DNA of 64,000 bases from Amaurobius ferox. Taxonomy: Eukaryota; Arthropoda; Arachnida; Araneae; Amaurobiidae. Shown here one piece after another: positions 34,801 through 47,060 of this stretch. A model generated the notes under the pieces. That model was not told where the DNA came from. It saw only the letters and a list, made by a program, of their open reading frames with translations, and did no database searches. The translations under genes were made by a program, and so were the position numbers. The stretch lies in assembly GCA_951213105.1 (NCBI GenBank), contig OX578142.1:4604649-4668648 (forward strand), written 5' to 3'. Positions within the stretch are counted from its first letter, which is position 1. Each line of letters starts with the position of its first letter.

Positions 34801-35225
34801 TTTCCACTAATATTATTTGTTCCTACAGGCGAAGGCAATATAGATAACAGGTTATAGACAAAAAATTACTGCAGTTACCTTGGGCTTCTTGATTATCTGG
34901 GTGAGTAATTTAGGGATAAAATGTGATGTTTCAAGTCACCAACTAGTGTTGTTTCAAGTCACTAACTAACAGACAGGAATTCGGTTAGCAGAATCAGACA
35001 GGCTATGGTCCTTTGTTAAATTCTATTGTGCCAAATTCTGCTAAAAAACTATAGTCGCCATGAACAAGGTGAATATCTTAGGAGGCTGCAGTAGTGTGAA
35101 ATCCGTTAACGCTGCCGTTTTAGTTTGTGTTGATTATAGAATAAAGTATCCAATTTCACCTGAAACAAGTAAACTTATTTTTATTAGTTACTCGTTAGCA
35201 GTAACTTTTTATTTTAAGAACATAC
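31812..35225. other. Intergenic with unclassified repeat fragments
   Basis: No gene. 32425-32780 carries the CTGTCTGTCCGTTCGCACGA module also seen at 42300, 46010 and in the retroposon copies. 32950-33540 is a G/C-variable MITE-like block starting GTGGCGCCGGAACCCATGG, without a defined right end. An imperfect inverted repeat lies around 34230-34290. 34000-34080 has GTGTGAGGGGGAGCCTCACA. Confidence 0.4.
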
Positions 35226-35239
35226 ACACTATGTGATGT

Positions 35240-35302
35240 CTTCCCGGCCGTCCAACTAGTTACTCTAAGTCCTCTGGACGAGTCGGACGGTCTGGGTCTT
35301 CA
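35240..35302 (+). mobile_element. Micro-SINE copy (63 bp)
   Basis: It starts CTTCCCGGCCGTCC and ends GGACGGTCTGGGTCTTCA, with 14-bp perfect duplications ACACTATGTGATGT on both sides (35226-35239 and 35303-35316). CCGTCC near the start pairs with GGACGG near the end. Confidence 0.9.
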
Positions 35303-35716
35303 ACACTATGTGATGTACAGGAAATTTTTTAAACAAAGAAAAAACTTCCAGGAATTTTGTAAAATTCAGTGTGGATTTAATTCCTTAATTTTTAAGGCTA
35401 AAGTATGAATTTGGAAACAACTTGTGTCTTAAAGGGATATAGTACCTACATACGATTGATCGGACAATGCTATTCATTGAGCTACAGAGATGATTATCTT
35501 TCATTCTACATTTGAAGTGGAGCATATAATTTCCTTCCTCAGGGCCTTTATTTCTGTGCTTATATGCAAACTATTATCTCAATGTTTTACTATGCTTAAC
35601 AGTAGAATGACGGATATTTTGAACTACCTAGAACGACGGGCAGAGGTCAATTTAACCGCCATAGAAAAAATACAACATACCTTTAATTCAAAACCAAAAC
35701 ATCATAGTTATAGCAT

Positions 35717-35889
35717 TTATGATGTTTCTTTGACACATTTTTTGCAATAAGCGTTCTTGATGCACCATTCTTGGCATTTTTCACAGGTAGGCTTATCGCA
35801 TGATGAACACAAATCTTGTGTTTTATTATGGCAGAATGAGCACTGACGACGTTTTTTACTTTTCGCTACCTTTCCACAAGGGAGCAGAT
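35717..35889 (-). pseudogene. piggyBac transposase C-terminal zinc domain, fragment
   Basis: On the minus strand an open segment ends in TAA at 35717-35719 and encodes a Cys-rich module with the pattern CSFC...C..C....C..C...C......C..C (QCSFCHNK, CSSCDKPTCEKC, CKKC). This is the Cys-rich end domain of a piggyBac-type transposase. It does not resemble in detail the C-terminus of the gene at 16.7 kb, so it comes from another subfamily. The catalytic domain is missing upstream. Confidence 0.65.
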
Positions 35890-35989
35890 CTCAGTTCGTT
35901 ATGAGGGTTGGCGACACATAGCAAGCAGGGAGCAAAGCCCCTTAGTCAATTAAAAGAATACATCTATATAATATGCACTGAACTGACTG

Positions 35990-36450
35990 ACTGAGTGGAT
36001 GATGTATCAAAATTGTCAAGCACTTCCAATAGCTAGTATCTTGGTTTTGATGTGATCCAATCCATATCAGCTGAAGACTATGGGGAAAATCTAAAATTCC
36101 AAAATTTTGAATTAGGGGTGACAGTGCTAAGGAATAATAAATAAACTCAAAACCTCTTTGCTTAATTATCAATCACTTCCACTTTTGTTAGAATCTTGGT
36201 TTTGATCTCATCTTCTAGGTGAATGGAAAAATCTAATATGGTGAATATTTTAAATTAGGGGCGATGATGCAAAGGATTAAGCAATTCAAAATAACTTTTC
36301 AAAATGATCAAGTACTTTCACTTGAGCCAGAACCTTGGCTTTGAGCTCATTCGATCTGTTTCAGCTTCCAGATCAATGAAAAAGTTTAAAATTCCAATTA
36401 GGCATGATGGTACAATGGGATTTTAAAAAACTTGAATCATTTTACCTTTC
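35990..36450. repeat. Degenerate ~152-bp tandem repeat, 3 copies
   Basis: Blocks with ATCTTGGTTTTGAT recur near 36037, 36191 and 36342, each followed by AAAATTCCAAA-type and AATTAGGGGYGA motifs. Highly diverged, thus old. Confidence 0.6.
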
Positions 36451-36689
36451 AATCCACTTCTTTTTGTTTAAAATTGAAAGATTTTGATATTTAGAGCTCT
36501 TATTAAGTGTGTAGATGCTACATTTAGTGGCCACTTGCCATTAAGAATGGGTGAAGTGCAGGTGAAATAGCTAGTTTTAAAATAAACTCAGTATAATAAT
36601 CAATTGAAAACCTGAAAACAAAATAAATAAAAATGCCTTGAGATTCAAAGCATTGCATGAAAATGTTAACTAAGAATCATCTTGCTTCC

Positions 36690-36830
36690 ATCATTATTAA
36701 CTCGCATAATACTTGGTTAATTACGCCCAATATTTCTTTAAAATTAACCAATATATGAAAATAAGCAAGTTTAGTCTGCCTACTGTAATAATTAAAGGAT
36801 AGAGATGAATGGAAAAGCGTCAATGTGAAA
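36690..36830. repeat. Isolated relative of the 169-bp repeat at 12.4 kb
   Basis: ATATGAAAATAAGCAAGTTT followed by AGAGATGAATGGAAAA aligns in the same order with the 169-bp units of the 1.7-kb element. It shows that the family is dispersed. Confidence 0.6.
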
Positions 36831-37227
36831 ATTGATTCGTTATATCCTTGAAACAATTTAGTAGTTCAATACCATTAAGAAAAGGTTACAAGTGTTAATA
36901 ATAGTCATATCTACAAGTCAGAACAAAAACTTATGATTGGATTCTGCCCCCTCCCCCCCCCCCCTTAGAATATGGTGAAATGACAACCCTGAACATATTT
37001 TCTCGAATCACAGTTGTTTTTAATATTATTTTGTTCATAACAGCATTTTCCATCTAAACTTTATACAAATTTCACAATTTATGCTTATTTTCTAGTGTTG
37101 CAGTATAATTAACATGATTTATAAGTAAGAGAAATTCATCATCAATCACTGTACCTCCAATAAAGTATGGTACTGAATGACAATAATGCTATTTTTTAGT
37201 AAAGTTTAACAACACCCTGTAGGATGT

Positions 37228-37284
37228 CCGGCCACTCATCCAGTTGCTCGTACCCTTGGGTGAGTCGGGTGGCCTGGGTCTTCA
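37228..37284 (+). mobile_element. Micro-SINE copy (57 bp), diverged
   Basis: It starts CCGGCCACTCATCC and ends GGCCTGGGTCTTCA. Flanks ACCCTGTAGGATGT (37214-37227) and ACCCTGTAGGGTGT (37285-37298) differ at one base. Confidence 0.8.
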
Positions 37285-37827
37285 ACCCTGTAGGGTGTCA
37301 TTGGTATGTTCCTCTGCTAAATTTTCTTCTATACTAAAATTTATTAAATATAGGTTACATATATATATATTTTTTTTTTCATGAAGAATTCTTTTTACCT
37401 TCAGAATTCATTAAAATTGGCAGTTTTATGTATGCTTTTAACAGCAAAATAAAAATTTAAAAATAGTCAAAATTTGAATGAATAGCCTCCCATTATGAAA
37501 AAAAGCATTTCAAAAACAGTACCAATTAGTGGTTGTATCAGAAACGTCACCAACTGTACCAAAATCTGGGAAATAACGCTGAATAATATTTGTAAACATT
37601 TATTTTTCGAATTTTTTGACTTGTGATTTTAAAAATAAATTTATGCATAGGATATTATACAAATTCATAATTTAACACAAAATTGATCCGTTATAGATAG
37701 TGAATGAAAGAAACCGATTGAAATTCATGCAAGTTTCAAAATATTAACAACAGTTTTAGGATAGTGGAATAAAATTAACAGGGATTAAATAGAGGTTAAG
37801 AATTTAACTTCACATCTGTATAAGCAA

Positions 37828-38131
37828 TGTAGGGGAGATATGGGATGAAAGAGACGCTGGCATTTAATCCTTAAATTAAACCACTGTATTATTTACCTAG
37901 GACTCAACAGGTATCGTTAGATATTGCCTTTATATCATTGTCTCAGGCAGGACTATCTGTTAAGTCCTAGGTGAATTAAGTCCTAATAGTTTAATTTAAG
38001 AAATAAATGCTAGTATCCCTTTATCCTGCATCTCTATAATAATTCATCATGAAGCATCTGTTGTTATTTTACTCCCTTATCCTACAACTGTAATATTTAC
38101 AGGATTGTTAATATCCCTTCTCTCCCCTACA
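37828..38131. mobile_element. Palindromic MITE, 304 bp
   Basis: The ends are TGTAGGGGAGA and, inverted, TGTAGGGGAGA. The body folds back through ACCTAGGACTCAACAG paired with CTGTTAAGTCCTAGGT. There is no coding sequence. Target duplication is unclear (possibly TA within the ends). Confidence 0.7.
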
Positions 38132-38195
38132 TTTAGTCCATAGGATTTCGGACAAAATATAACATATTAGTTGATTAATTTTCATGAAAGAATTT

Positions 38196-38429
38196 TTAAA
38201 TACAAATTACATCCATGATGGTTTGATTGATTGTAGAACTTAAATTCACATCCATGTCACTTTCTGTTTCCAAAAATTCACTTTGCATTTTGACAACAAC
38301 TTCCTTCTGTACAAGCGGACCACCTTCTCCACACAGCTTTGACTGGCTATGAGAAGACACTTTGCGCTTGCGCGGAAACTTGAAAGAAGACAGGTCTCTG
38401 AAGGTGGATTTCGGTCGTTTTCCACCCAT
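38196..38429 (-). CDS. Hypothetical protein or first exon, minus strand
   Basis: The ATG at 38429 sits in a good context (AACATGG) and opens a 77-codon frame, MGGKRPKSTFRDLSSFKFPR at the N-terminus, basic then acidic/Ser-rich. Its base composition is richer in GC and CpG than the surroundings and no repeat family covers it. A possible donor (GGAT/GTAATT) lies just before the stop, so it may be the first coding exon of a larger minus-strand gene. I recognise no domain. A basic start with KRPK/PRKRK would suit a nuclear protein, which is speculation. Confidence 0.4.
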   Translation of the reverse strand: MGGKRPKSTFRDLSSFKFPRKRKVSSHSQSKLCGEGGPLVQKEVVVKMQSEFLETESDMDVNLSSTINQTIMDVICI

Positions 38430-38482
38430 GTTAAAGTATAGGCCATTTCTATTACAACAACCGCGAAAGAACGGCTGCTCAA

Positions 38483-41127
38483 ATCCTTTTGGAATTTGTA
38501 CGAGTGATAGAATGATATATGTAGTATCTTGTGTAGTTAGAAAATTCGTATATTATTAATTAGTTAATTATATATTAATAAAAAACTCAAATAAGATAAT
38601 TAATTTTTAGTTTAACAGCTCTACACTAGATGGCGCTATAGAGGCGTCACATAGCTATCGAGATACTTTAAAAGCCGTTTTCTAATTTCCTGCACCAAAT
38701 ATTTTACATTTTCTGACTACACGAGAAAATAGAACTACAGCTTTATCATATACACCCAATGTTTTTATATTTTATTCAGTAATTTGCCCGTTTATGTTGT
38801 AATACGATTTACAGTGTCAGGTGAATATTCGGCCGTTTATGCAGGCAATATTGGCGTAAAGCCAGTAGCACAGCAACCCTAGCTGTGAACGTAATTGAAA
38901 GTTTTATTCTAAGTCACTTTGGGAAAATATTTAAATAAAATGTAAATAAGGGTAAGCATTATATGTGATACATTTCTAGCACAACTCCATTATTTATGTC
39001 TCAGTATAAAGATCAAAATTGTAATTATAATGCTTCTGCTTATTTATTACGTTCGGTTCACTTGTCAATTGACGATACAAAATAGATTTATTTTTCTGTA
39101 TTTGATGTAAGCTAGAAAATATCACAAAAGATTTGCACCTTATCAGTAAATGCATTGAAATGTAACTTATGTTGCAAACAGCTTGTGTTAGATGATAATA
39201 AATGCGTACAATACACATTTTTTTTTAACAGTAGGTAATATTTCAGGAAGACATTGGAAAATTTGTAAATCGGCGTTCCCCAAATTGTGTTTATAAATAC
39301 AAATATTCTAAGGTATAAATAAGTGCAGGCTGGTAGTGTACTTTCTTATTATTTATCTTAAGATTTTGAAAATATTTATGAATGAAAAATTAATTTATAG
39401 TTATTTGACTACAATGGTTAAATATTTTGCAGTGAAACAACTAATTAAAGAATTCAAATTGAAACAACGGGTTAACAAATGAAAAGAAAAACAAGGGCTA
39501 CAATCGAAAATTGCACCTTTTTTTATATTTTGAGCAATCAAGATGCACAGTCTCTCAATACCATCTTAGCTGGGGATTGAACCTTGTAAGATAATAACCA
39601 TAATAAACATCATTCAAAAATACATACATCACTTTTCTCAGAATCCTGCTATCACCCTGGAAAGCATTTTTATATTATATTAAACCAAATATATGATAAA
39701 ATGTGATGCTACATTACCATAACCCATGAGGATTTAACATTCCAGCATTAATCATCATATCGATCAATTATTTGGCCTTATGTAAAACATGGCATTAAAA
39801 TATATTCTTAAAATATAAATTTATAAATATGTATTCCGGCAGTAACAGAACAGAAATTTGTCAAACTGAACCATTATATTCAAAATTTTTAACTGATAAA
39901 ATTAATGAGTTATTCAGAAAACTGAATAGTGAAACTATATGATTCTTATAAAATCATACAAAATTAAATTTTTTTTAATTGGTAGCTTCATTAAATATTC
40001 AAATTTAAAATATGGTAACCAAAGGACATTTTTCGGACATGGTATTCAGCATATGTTCCAACGAGATCGCTTATGGCGGAATTAAACCGATCCCAAAAGT
40101 TACCTTTTTCCGATAGATGGCTCTGAATATCGCAGGTTTGGCGAGATCCGACCTTGCGCCAAACAGCGATTATGCTCAATTTGCGGTAGCCATAGTCTCA
40201 CTTCCGATTTAATCCTGAAACCGGATGTTATGAATGCATTCAATTAGAACTTGGTTTTATCGGCTGATAATTCAAAACGTGGACTATAAATAAAAGTATG
40301 TAGAAACTTTCTTCATATTGATAATAAAATTTCGTATTTATATTGCATGTTCATTGGGATCAGTATATATTTTAAATCTTTTATGCGTATTCATAACTTA
40401 AATTGAATTTGCAGCATGCCTATTCATAATGTAATAAATGTTTGTTATATGAGTGTTGATGGGAAACTGACGAGTTAATTCATTCATTGCTGTTGAAGTA
40501 TATTTGAAACTTTAACACTTTAAATAGATTTACTTGTCGTGCCCATCACCTACATACACTCTTAAGCATTTCATATTTTATTAGCTCTATTTCAATTGCT
40601 CATGGCAAAATTCAATGTACCTGCATCGGTAATGTTTTGTATGCGTTCATAATGATGTGCTTAATCTTTTATGTTTAATTCTAAACTAGGTTGAGCTTCC
40701 GCAAATGCGCCGTTGATGCACTGAATCGCCAACACAGGCGATTGCCTGCCAAGTATGGTAGTCCGGAAATCTCTATGACGTCATGAATCGGGGATTATTT
40801 TTTGTGTGTTGTCGCCAATGTAGCGATTTCGGGATAAATATGATCACTCTCTGAATACGTGCAGTGCAATGTAAATGGTACTGATTTTACTGATGATTAT
40901 ATAGCCGGATGTTTCTTTTAGCTTTATGATGATGATATATTTAAAACCACGTACTGATTGATTACTTGATTGAGTTTCATTTAGACATATTTCTAAGATA
41001 TTAATTATCAATATTGATTGATGTTGAACGATTGATTGACATTGAAATATTGATCGAGCAAAGATAATGTTATAGATCATTAAATTATTCTTGTATAATT
41101 AATATCGGATATAATTAATAACAGTTA
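38483..41127. other. Intergenic, possible promoter side of the 38.2-kb ORF
   Basis: CACTAGATGGCGCTATAG at about 38626 resembles a CTCF core site (CCASYAGRKGGCR). A TGACGTCA CRE-type palindrome lies near 40778. A GC-richer patch at 40020-40210 has a 62-codon minus frame with a donor-like AAG/GTAACT but no recognisable protein. The rest is AT-rich. Confidence 0.4.
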
Positions 41128-41469
41128 AACGGAAAGCTTGGTATATTATAAGTATGGGGTAATGGATTTTGAACTATTATCTTAAAATATCAGCAAGGTT
41201 CATATACATAGCCAGAATTTCAGAGTTGGGGGGGGGGGGGGGGTAACGATCGAATTGAGGGAACTTTCAAGGAAAACTTGATACAAATATGGATATTGAA
41301 ATATACTCATATGTTTCAACAATGGGTGGAGTGGAGATGACTCCCAATCTTCACTGCTTACGCTAATGGTATGGCTTGAATGAACTCGGTTATAATTAAT
41401 GTTTTGGATTGGTATCAAAATACCATGGGCTGAACGGAAAGCTTGGTAGATTATAAGTATGGGGTAATG
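41128..41469. repeat. 37-bp direct repeats 305 bp apart
   Basis: AACGGAAAGCTTGGTA followed by a matching 21 bp occurs at 41128-41164 and 41433-41469 with one mismatch. A run of 16 G (41228-41243) lies between. No element ends recognised. Confidence 0.85.
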
Positions 41470-42958
41470 TTATAAAATTGATTTTAAATTTCCATATTAT
41501 TTTAAAAAGTCATTTCTTTTCATGACTCAGGAAAAATGTTTGATTTTGCTCGTAAATAATTTTATTAGACTACTGTTTCTACTGACTCCGGTGGCAATAA
41601 TTATCTGCGATACAGTCATAAGAAACTGAATCAGTTTCTTAAAGGATATTGAAAACGATAAAGCGCTTGACAAACAATAAAGGCTTGTGATTTAGCTACG
41701 CTTGAAACCATATAAAATGAATTGATTGCGTACAAATTAAAATAGATGACTCGAAACTAAAAGAAATTCTTAGTAAAGAATTTGCATATAGTAACGGATT
41801 TGCTGTCTTAGCGATGACACGCCATTCTGTATTTTTTAACGAATTAAAGAATTTTGTCACTATTCAGTGACCACAACTGCTTACTTAATCCACTTAAACT
41901 CGTTTCTTCAATTATATCTATGTGCCTGCTTGTTTGACAGGATATCTTTTAAGCAAATTGAAACATTTAAATGAAATTTTGTACGATTATTTCAATGTGT
42001 AAAGGTAAAAGGTTTATTTTCAGGCAGATTGTACCAGATAAAAGTCCTCAACTTTTTAGACATGCTATTCTCAAATCGTAAAATATTATAACAAATTAAC
42101 TATCTTAAAAATACTATAGAAACATTTTATATGCTAATTTTTATTTAAAAGGGTTCACATTTCTATAGACGCTAACTTGCGTTATTCTCGTGATATTACA
42201 CCTATTTTTACTTTCTTATACGTAGTGTTTTCACGAAATTTTTCTAGTGATTCCAATATATGTTTTAGGACCTTCTGAACACGTTTTGACTATTTTTTGA
42301 GTGATGCCCGTCTGTCTGTATTTATGGTCGATTTTTTGGGGTACATGTTAGCTGCCACAAATATTATGGGTTTTTCTTATTCAGAAAATTCACTGATTCA
42401 GCCCCATTGGTTGTACATTTGATATACACATTCTTACCAATTTTTTTTTTCTTGAGAACCATCCCGGGCTCTACCTTATGCGGTGAGTAGTGAACTGTGT
42501 TTCTTCTTTCAGAATTTTTGGGCTTGGAAGGCGAATGAAATTTTAGAGGGGGGGGGGGGGGGCAAGTTTTCTATTTGTCCTATATAAATATATCTAAATG
42601 TTATGTCACATACATAGAAACTAGGTTAACATAAAATATCTCCGGGAGTGTGAATCACAGAATACTATATTAATAATAGGAAAAATACTATAATAGTCTG
42701 TGGTGCGAATACTCGTCTCGGGGGGGGGGGCGGTCTTTGCCTCCCCCCCCCTATCCGAGGTATGCCTGAAAAAAAAAACTGGTAATGAAACAGCTAGGAA
42801 AAGGCGTCAAACACGTTTAGGTTTCATAGTTGGAAAAACCCTATGTGTCCACTTAATGTGTCTTTAATTAGACAAGTGATTTATGACTTTCCGAAAGAGG
42901 GAGGGTTACTGCTCTACTTTTCCCTTTCTTTGCCAATAGTGAGGCCCGAAGGAAAGGG
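41470..42958. other. Intergenic with G/C homopolymers
   Basis: No gene. A 15-G run sits at 42548-42562, and a 10-G then C-rich stretch (42721-42752) could form a hairpin or a G-quadruplex. A CCCGTCTGTCTGT module lies at ~42307. Confidence 0.45.
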
Positions 42959-45900
42959 CGATTCTTCAGGGTACCGATCTATTACACCCCTCAAAAGTAC
43001 AGGTTGGCGAGAAAGTAGATAACGGCTACATCGACCGGCTTAGAGCGCCAAACAGGTTTCCTACCACCCGGTTTCTTCGTTTCAAGATGGCGTTTGTTTA
43101 CATTTGGTGTCGCGCGTGCATATGATGGTACTTTTAACTTTTAAGATAAGAAAAACATTTGAAATAATTGAAACTTGTTTGAAATGTAATTATTAATATC
43201 AATCTACGCATTAACTTACCTTCGAGCACTAGATGAATTCTGATGCAGATATTGCTGCAATTATAAAAGCATTATCTGTATGAGATATTTTTCTGGATTG
43301 GCATTCCCTACAGACTAGTCAGCAATTCTTGTACCTGCATATGTTTCTTTTTTGTTTAAATTATTATAATTTAGTTTAAATGATTTTGAGCTAAATTCTC
43401 TATATTTCCTTTTTATACGAGTATGTATCATTTCGTTGAATGATGCATGTACTTAATAATATTTCGCATGCTGTCGTTATACTTCTGTCTATATCCACTA
43501 TTATGAGACACACATTTTTAATAATTGTCATTAGGACAAATAAAACTGCAGAATCTTTCAAATCAAAATTAACAGGAATTAACTATAAAAATTAAAGGGT
43601 TGAAAAACTCTTTCAATTGATACTAAGTTTGATAATGTGACCCCAATGGGCTAACTTACCCCCCCCCCCCCCCAAGGGGGCCAATAACGCCACGGACACA
43701 GAAATTGTATTGCGACTATTATATGCTATAATGATTGAAACTATTAAGTTTCGTAATCATTAAGCCACAGATAACCCTTTTTATGTATGTTTATGTCAAA
43801 TATTGACCTATGCTGCCATGTTAAGAAAATAGAAAATTTTGACTATTGTTTTTTAATTTCTAATTTTCGCTCGTATTTAATTTTTTTTATCTAGTTCTAG
43901 ATTTTCCGTTATCAAAGCAGAATTTAAAATTTCGTGAAAATCAATATTGATATATGTGGCACCTATCGTGTACACAAAAAGTCGACCACAGACAGGCGGT
44001 CGTCACTCCAAAAAACAGTCAAATCGTGTTCAGGAGATCCTAAAATATATATTGGCACCGAAATATCAAATTCAAAAATTGAGTAAACAATGTTTTCTCT
44101 ATACTATATTGCATAGTCTGAGAAAGTAAATATTCACAATTTGATGGGTGCTGATAACAAAAGAGAAAAGACTTTAACATTTCATTCCAAACAAATTACA
44201 CTTTTAACATTTCTGTTTACTTACTCCACAGACTACTATACAGACCTGTCACTCTGGATAGTTTCGTTTTCGCGGCGGCCATTAGAGATAGACCAAACAT
44301 TGGGTTGGCGCGCTCTTGGCGATGGTCTGGTTTGATCCGAGCGCTTGGCGATGATCTGGTTTGGGTCCAAGCCGATTTTCAATGTTATAACCCTATTTCG
44401 CTCGGCGAAAACTTAGAACAACAGACTAGCGTGGTTTGAGTAACGTGAAAAAGGATTATTTGTTAAGTGTTTAGATCATTTCATAGAAATGGATTGATAA
44501 AAGAAAACTGGTTGCGTTACAGGGTATGTAATTTATGTTTATTAAAATTGAAATAATTTTAGTTATCACCATCCTACATACGTGTTCATTATAAGTATAC
44601 ACGTGTTCATAAGTATACACGTGTTCATATAAGTATACATGTGTTCATCATACGAAATTAGTGCTGTGTTGTTATTACTGCCGGATTAGACTAAATTTTA
44701 AGAGGTAGTGGTATAATTAGTTAAATATTTTCCGTATTTTTATAAAATGTGAAATAATTGATATTTGGATAGCTTTTTCTTAGTTGAATGTGATATAGTA
44801 TGTGTATATATTTATGTAAAATTTTTATTAAGTGCCTTATGGTGAAAAATTCCCCCCCCCCTCGGGTAATTAATGATTGAGTTCCACAACTTCGATAGTG
44901 CATTTATGTAAATTTGATATTTACTATATGAATATTTTTATATTAAAAAAAAAAAGTCTATTATCAGTGTCCCAGAATAAATTAAGAACGATCAACACGC
45001 TAGTATACTTTTTAGACTGAAAGTATTATATAATATTTCAGTCTTTTGAGTATGTTAGCTTGTAATTTTTTGTGCATTATGTTTTATAGTGAGACAATGC
45101 AATGTGTGTATTTTTTAATCTATTTTATGAATATTTGAATTAAATATATAACTATGTTTATTTAAATATTCTTAAACTAATGAATATATTTATGTTGCAG
45201 ATTAATGTATTTTTAAATCCTGATCCTTTCTATAGTTTCAAAAATTATAAAAGTACAGTCCTCAACATTTTGTTCCCCTCCCGTTTAAAAAAAAATCGCC
45301 AAGCGAGCGATAACGCGCCAAATCTGGCAGACGCATCGCACTTCAGTTGGTCCATCTGACTAGCGCTAGTGTCTATGGGACATCCCATGTTAGAAATGTT
45401 GCCATAGGATCCTATGGGAGTGAGCCTTCTGAATATAGTATTCTGTGACTTACTCAATCCAAATTTGGTACATGTTTGTAATGTTTTTGAAAATTTACTC
45501 ATGTTGTATGTGTTAGCAAATTTTGTACTATATTGCAAATGACGTAATTTTCAAATATGAAATGTGCGACGTTGCAATGTAGTACAAAATTTGCTACAAA
45601 AGTATTCAATTAAATTATTATTATCCAGTTTTCAATAAACATGTTACAGCACTTAATTTTCCTATAAAAATAAACAATATATAAGAATTTGAACTCATGG
45701 GACAGAATTATAGCGAAAATAAAATCTAGATAAAATTGTTTAATTAAATGCATTTTAAAAATAAATACTATTTATAGAATAGAAACTATTTAATTGCTAT
45801 GCAGCGAGCAATAACTTTCTTCAAATTAAATGATCTGTTAAATGCTATTTTTATTGAAGGATAATTTTTGTGTATTTTTATTAATATCTCCATACCAACT

Positions 45901-47060
45901 ATGCTTAAAAATTTAAAACATGGATAGTTTCCTGTAATAAAATAAAGAATAATCGCAGTATTAAGAAAATATTGTTTCTCCTAAACATGTTTTCTTTAGA
46001 GTGATGTCCGGCTGACTGTTGTCGATTTCTTGTCTGCACGATAGCTACCGCATATATTAATAGATTTTCATGAAATTTTAAATTCTGCTTTGATAACGGA
46101 AAACCTAGAACTAGATAAAAATATTAAATACGAGCGAAAACTAAAAAATTAAAAAAAAAGGAAGAAATTAAAAAAAAAACATTTAAAATTTTCTATTTTC
46201 TTAACATGGCAGCACAGGTCAATATTTGACATAAACATTCATAAAAAGAGTTATCAGTGGCCTAATGATCACGAAACTTAATAGTTTCAATCATTATAGT
46301 ATATAATAGTCGCAATACAATTTCTGTGTTCGTGGCGTTATTTGCCCCCTCGGGGGGGGGGGGGAAGTTAGCCCATTGGGGGTACATTATCAAACTTGGT
46401 ATCAATTGAAAGAGTTTTTCGAGCCTTTAATTTTGATAGTTAATTCCTGTTAATTTTGATTTGAAAGATTCTGAAGTTTTATTTGTCCTAATGACAATTG
46501 TTAAAAATATGTATCTCATAATAGTGGATATAGACAGAAGTATAATGACATCATGTGAAATATTATTAAGTACATGCATCATTCAACGAAATGATACATA
46601 CTCGTATAAAAAGGAAATATTGAGAATTTAGCTCAAAATCATTTAAACTAAATTATAATAATTTAAACTGAAAATAAACACAAGCAGGTACAGGAAGTGC
46701 TGACTAGTTTGTACGGAATGCCAATCCAGAAAAATATCTCATGCAGATAATGCGCTTATAATTACAGCAATATCTGCATCAGAATTCATCTAGCGCTAGA
46801 AGGTAACTTAATGTACAGATTAACATTAATAATTACACTTCAAACAGGTTTCAATCATTTGAAATGTTTCTCTTATCTTATAATTTGAATGTACCATCAT
46901 ATGCACGCGCGACAATGTAAACAAACGCCATCTTGAAACAAACACACCAGGTTGCAGGAAAACTGTTTGGCGCCACAGCGCCAATCGATGTAGGGACTAT
47001 CAACTTCCTCGCCAACCTGTACTTTTGAGGGGTGTAATAGATCGGTACCCGATTCTTCAG
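42959..47060. mobile_element. 4.1-kb element with ~1.05-kb terminal inverted repeats (Mutator-like architecture)
   Basis: The element runs 42970-47049. It starts GGTACCGATCTATTACACCCC (first 20 bases shared) and ends with the inverse, ATAGATCGGTACC. It is flanked by a perfect 11-bp duplication CGATTCTTCAG (42959-42969 and 47050-47060). Left arm 42970-44020 and right arm 45988-47049 align inverted along their whole length, including a C15 run (43659) matching a G13 run (46352). Long terminal inverted repeats with 9-11-bp duplications point to MULEs; no transposase is present, so the superfamily is inferred. Confidence 0.82.
44021..45987. other. Interior of the long-TIR element
   Basis: No recognisable gene. 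A local duplication, GCGCTCTTGGCGATGGTCTG then GCGCTTGGCGATGATCTGG, lies at ~44311-44371. A ~22-bp tandem repeat (GTGTTCATNNAAGTATACAC type, ~4 copies) lies at 44583-44650. A 97-codon minus frame at 45245-45538 has no known domain. Confidence 0.5.

Noticed and set aside
35240..35302. Hammerhead or other small ribozyme as explanation of the hairpin element
   Set aside because: No CTGATGA/GAAA core; the stem is explained by SINE tail structure.
35490..35750. 86-codon plus-strand ORF overlapping the piggyBac fragment
   Set aside because: Its 3' end is antisense to the Cys-rich transposase fragment and it has no recognisable domain.
39991..40179. 62-codon minus ORF with a donor-like AAG/GTAACT
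   Set aside because: No acceptor, no domain, and the open frame reads through the donor; insufficient for a gene.
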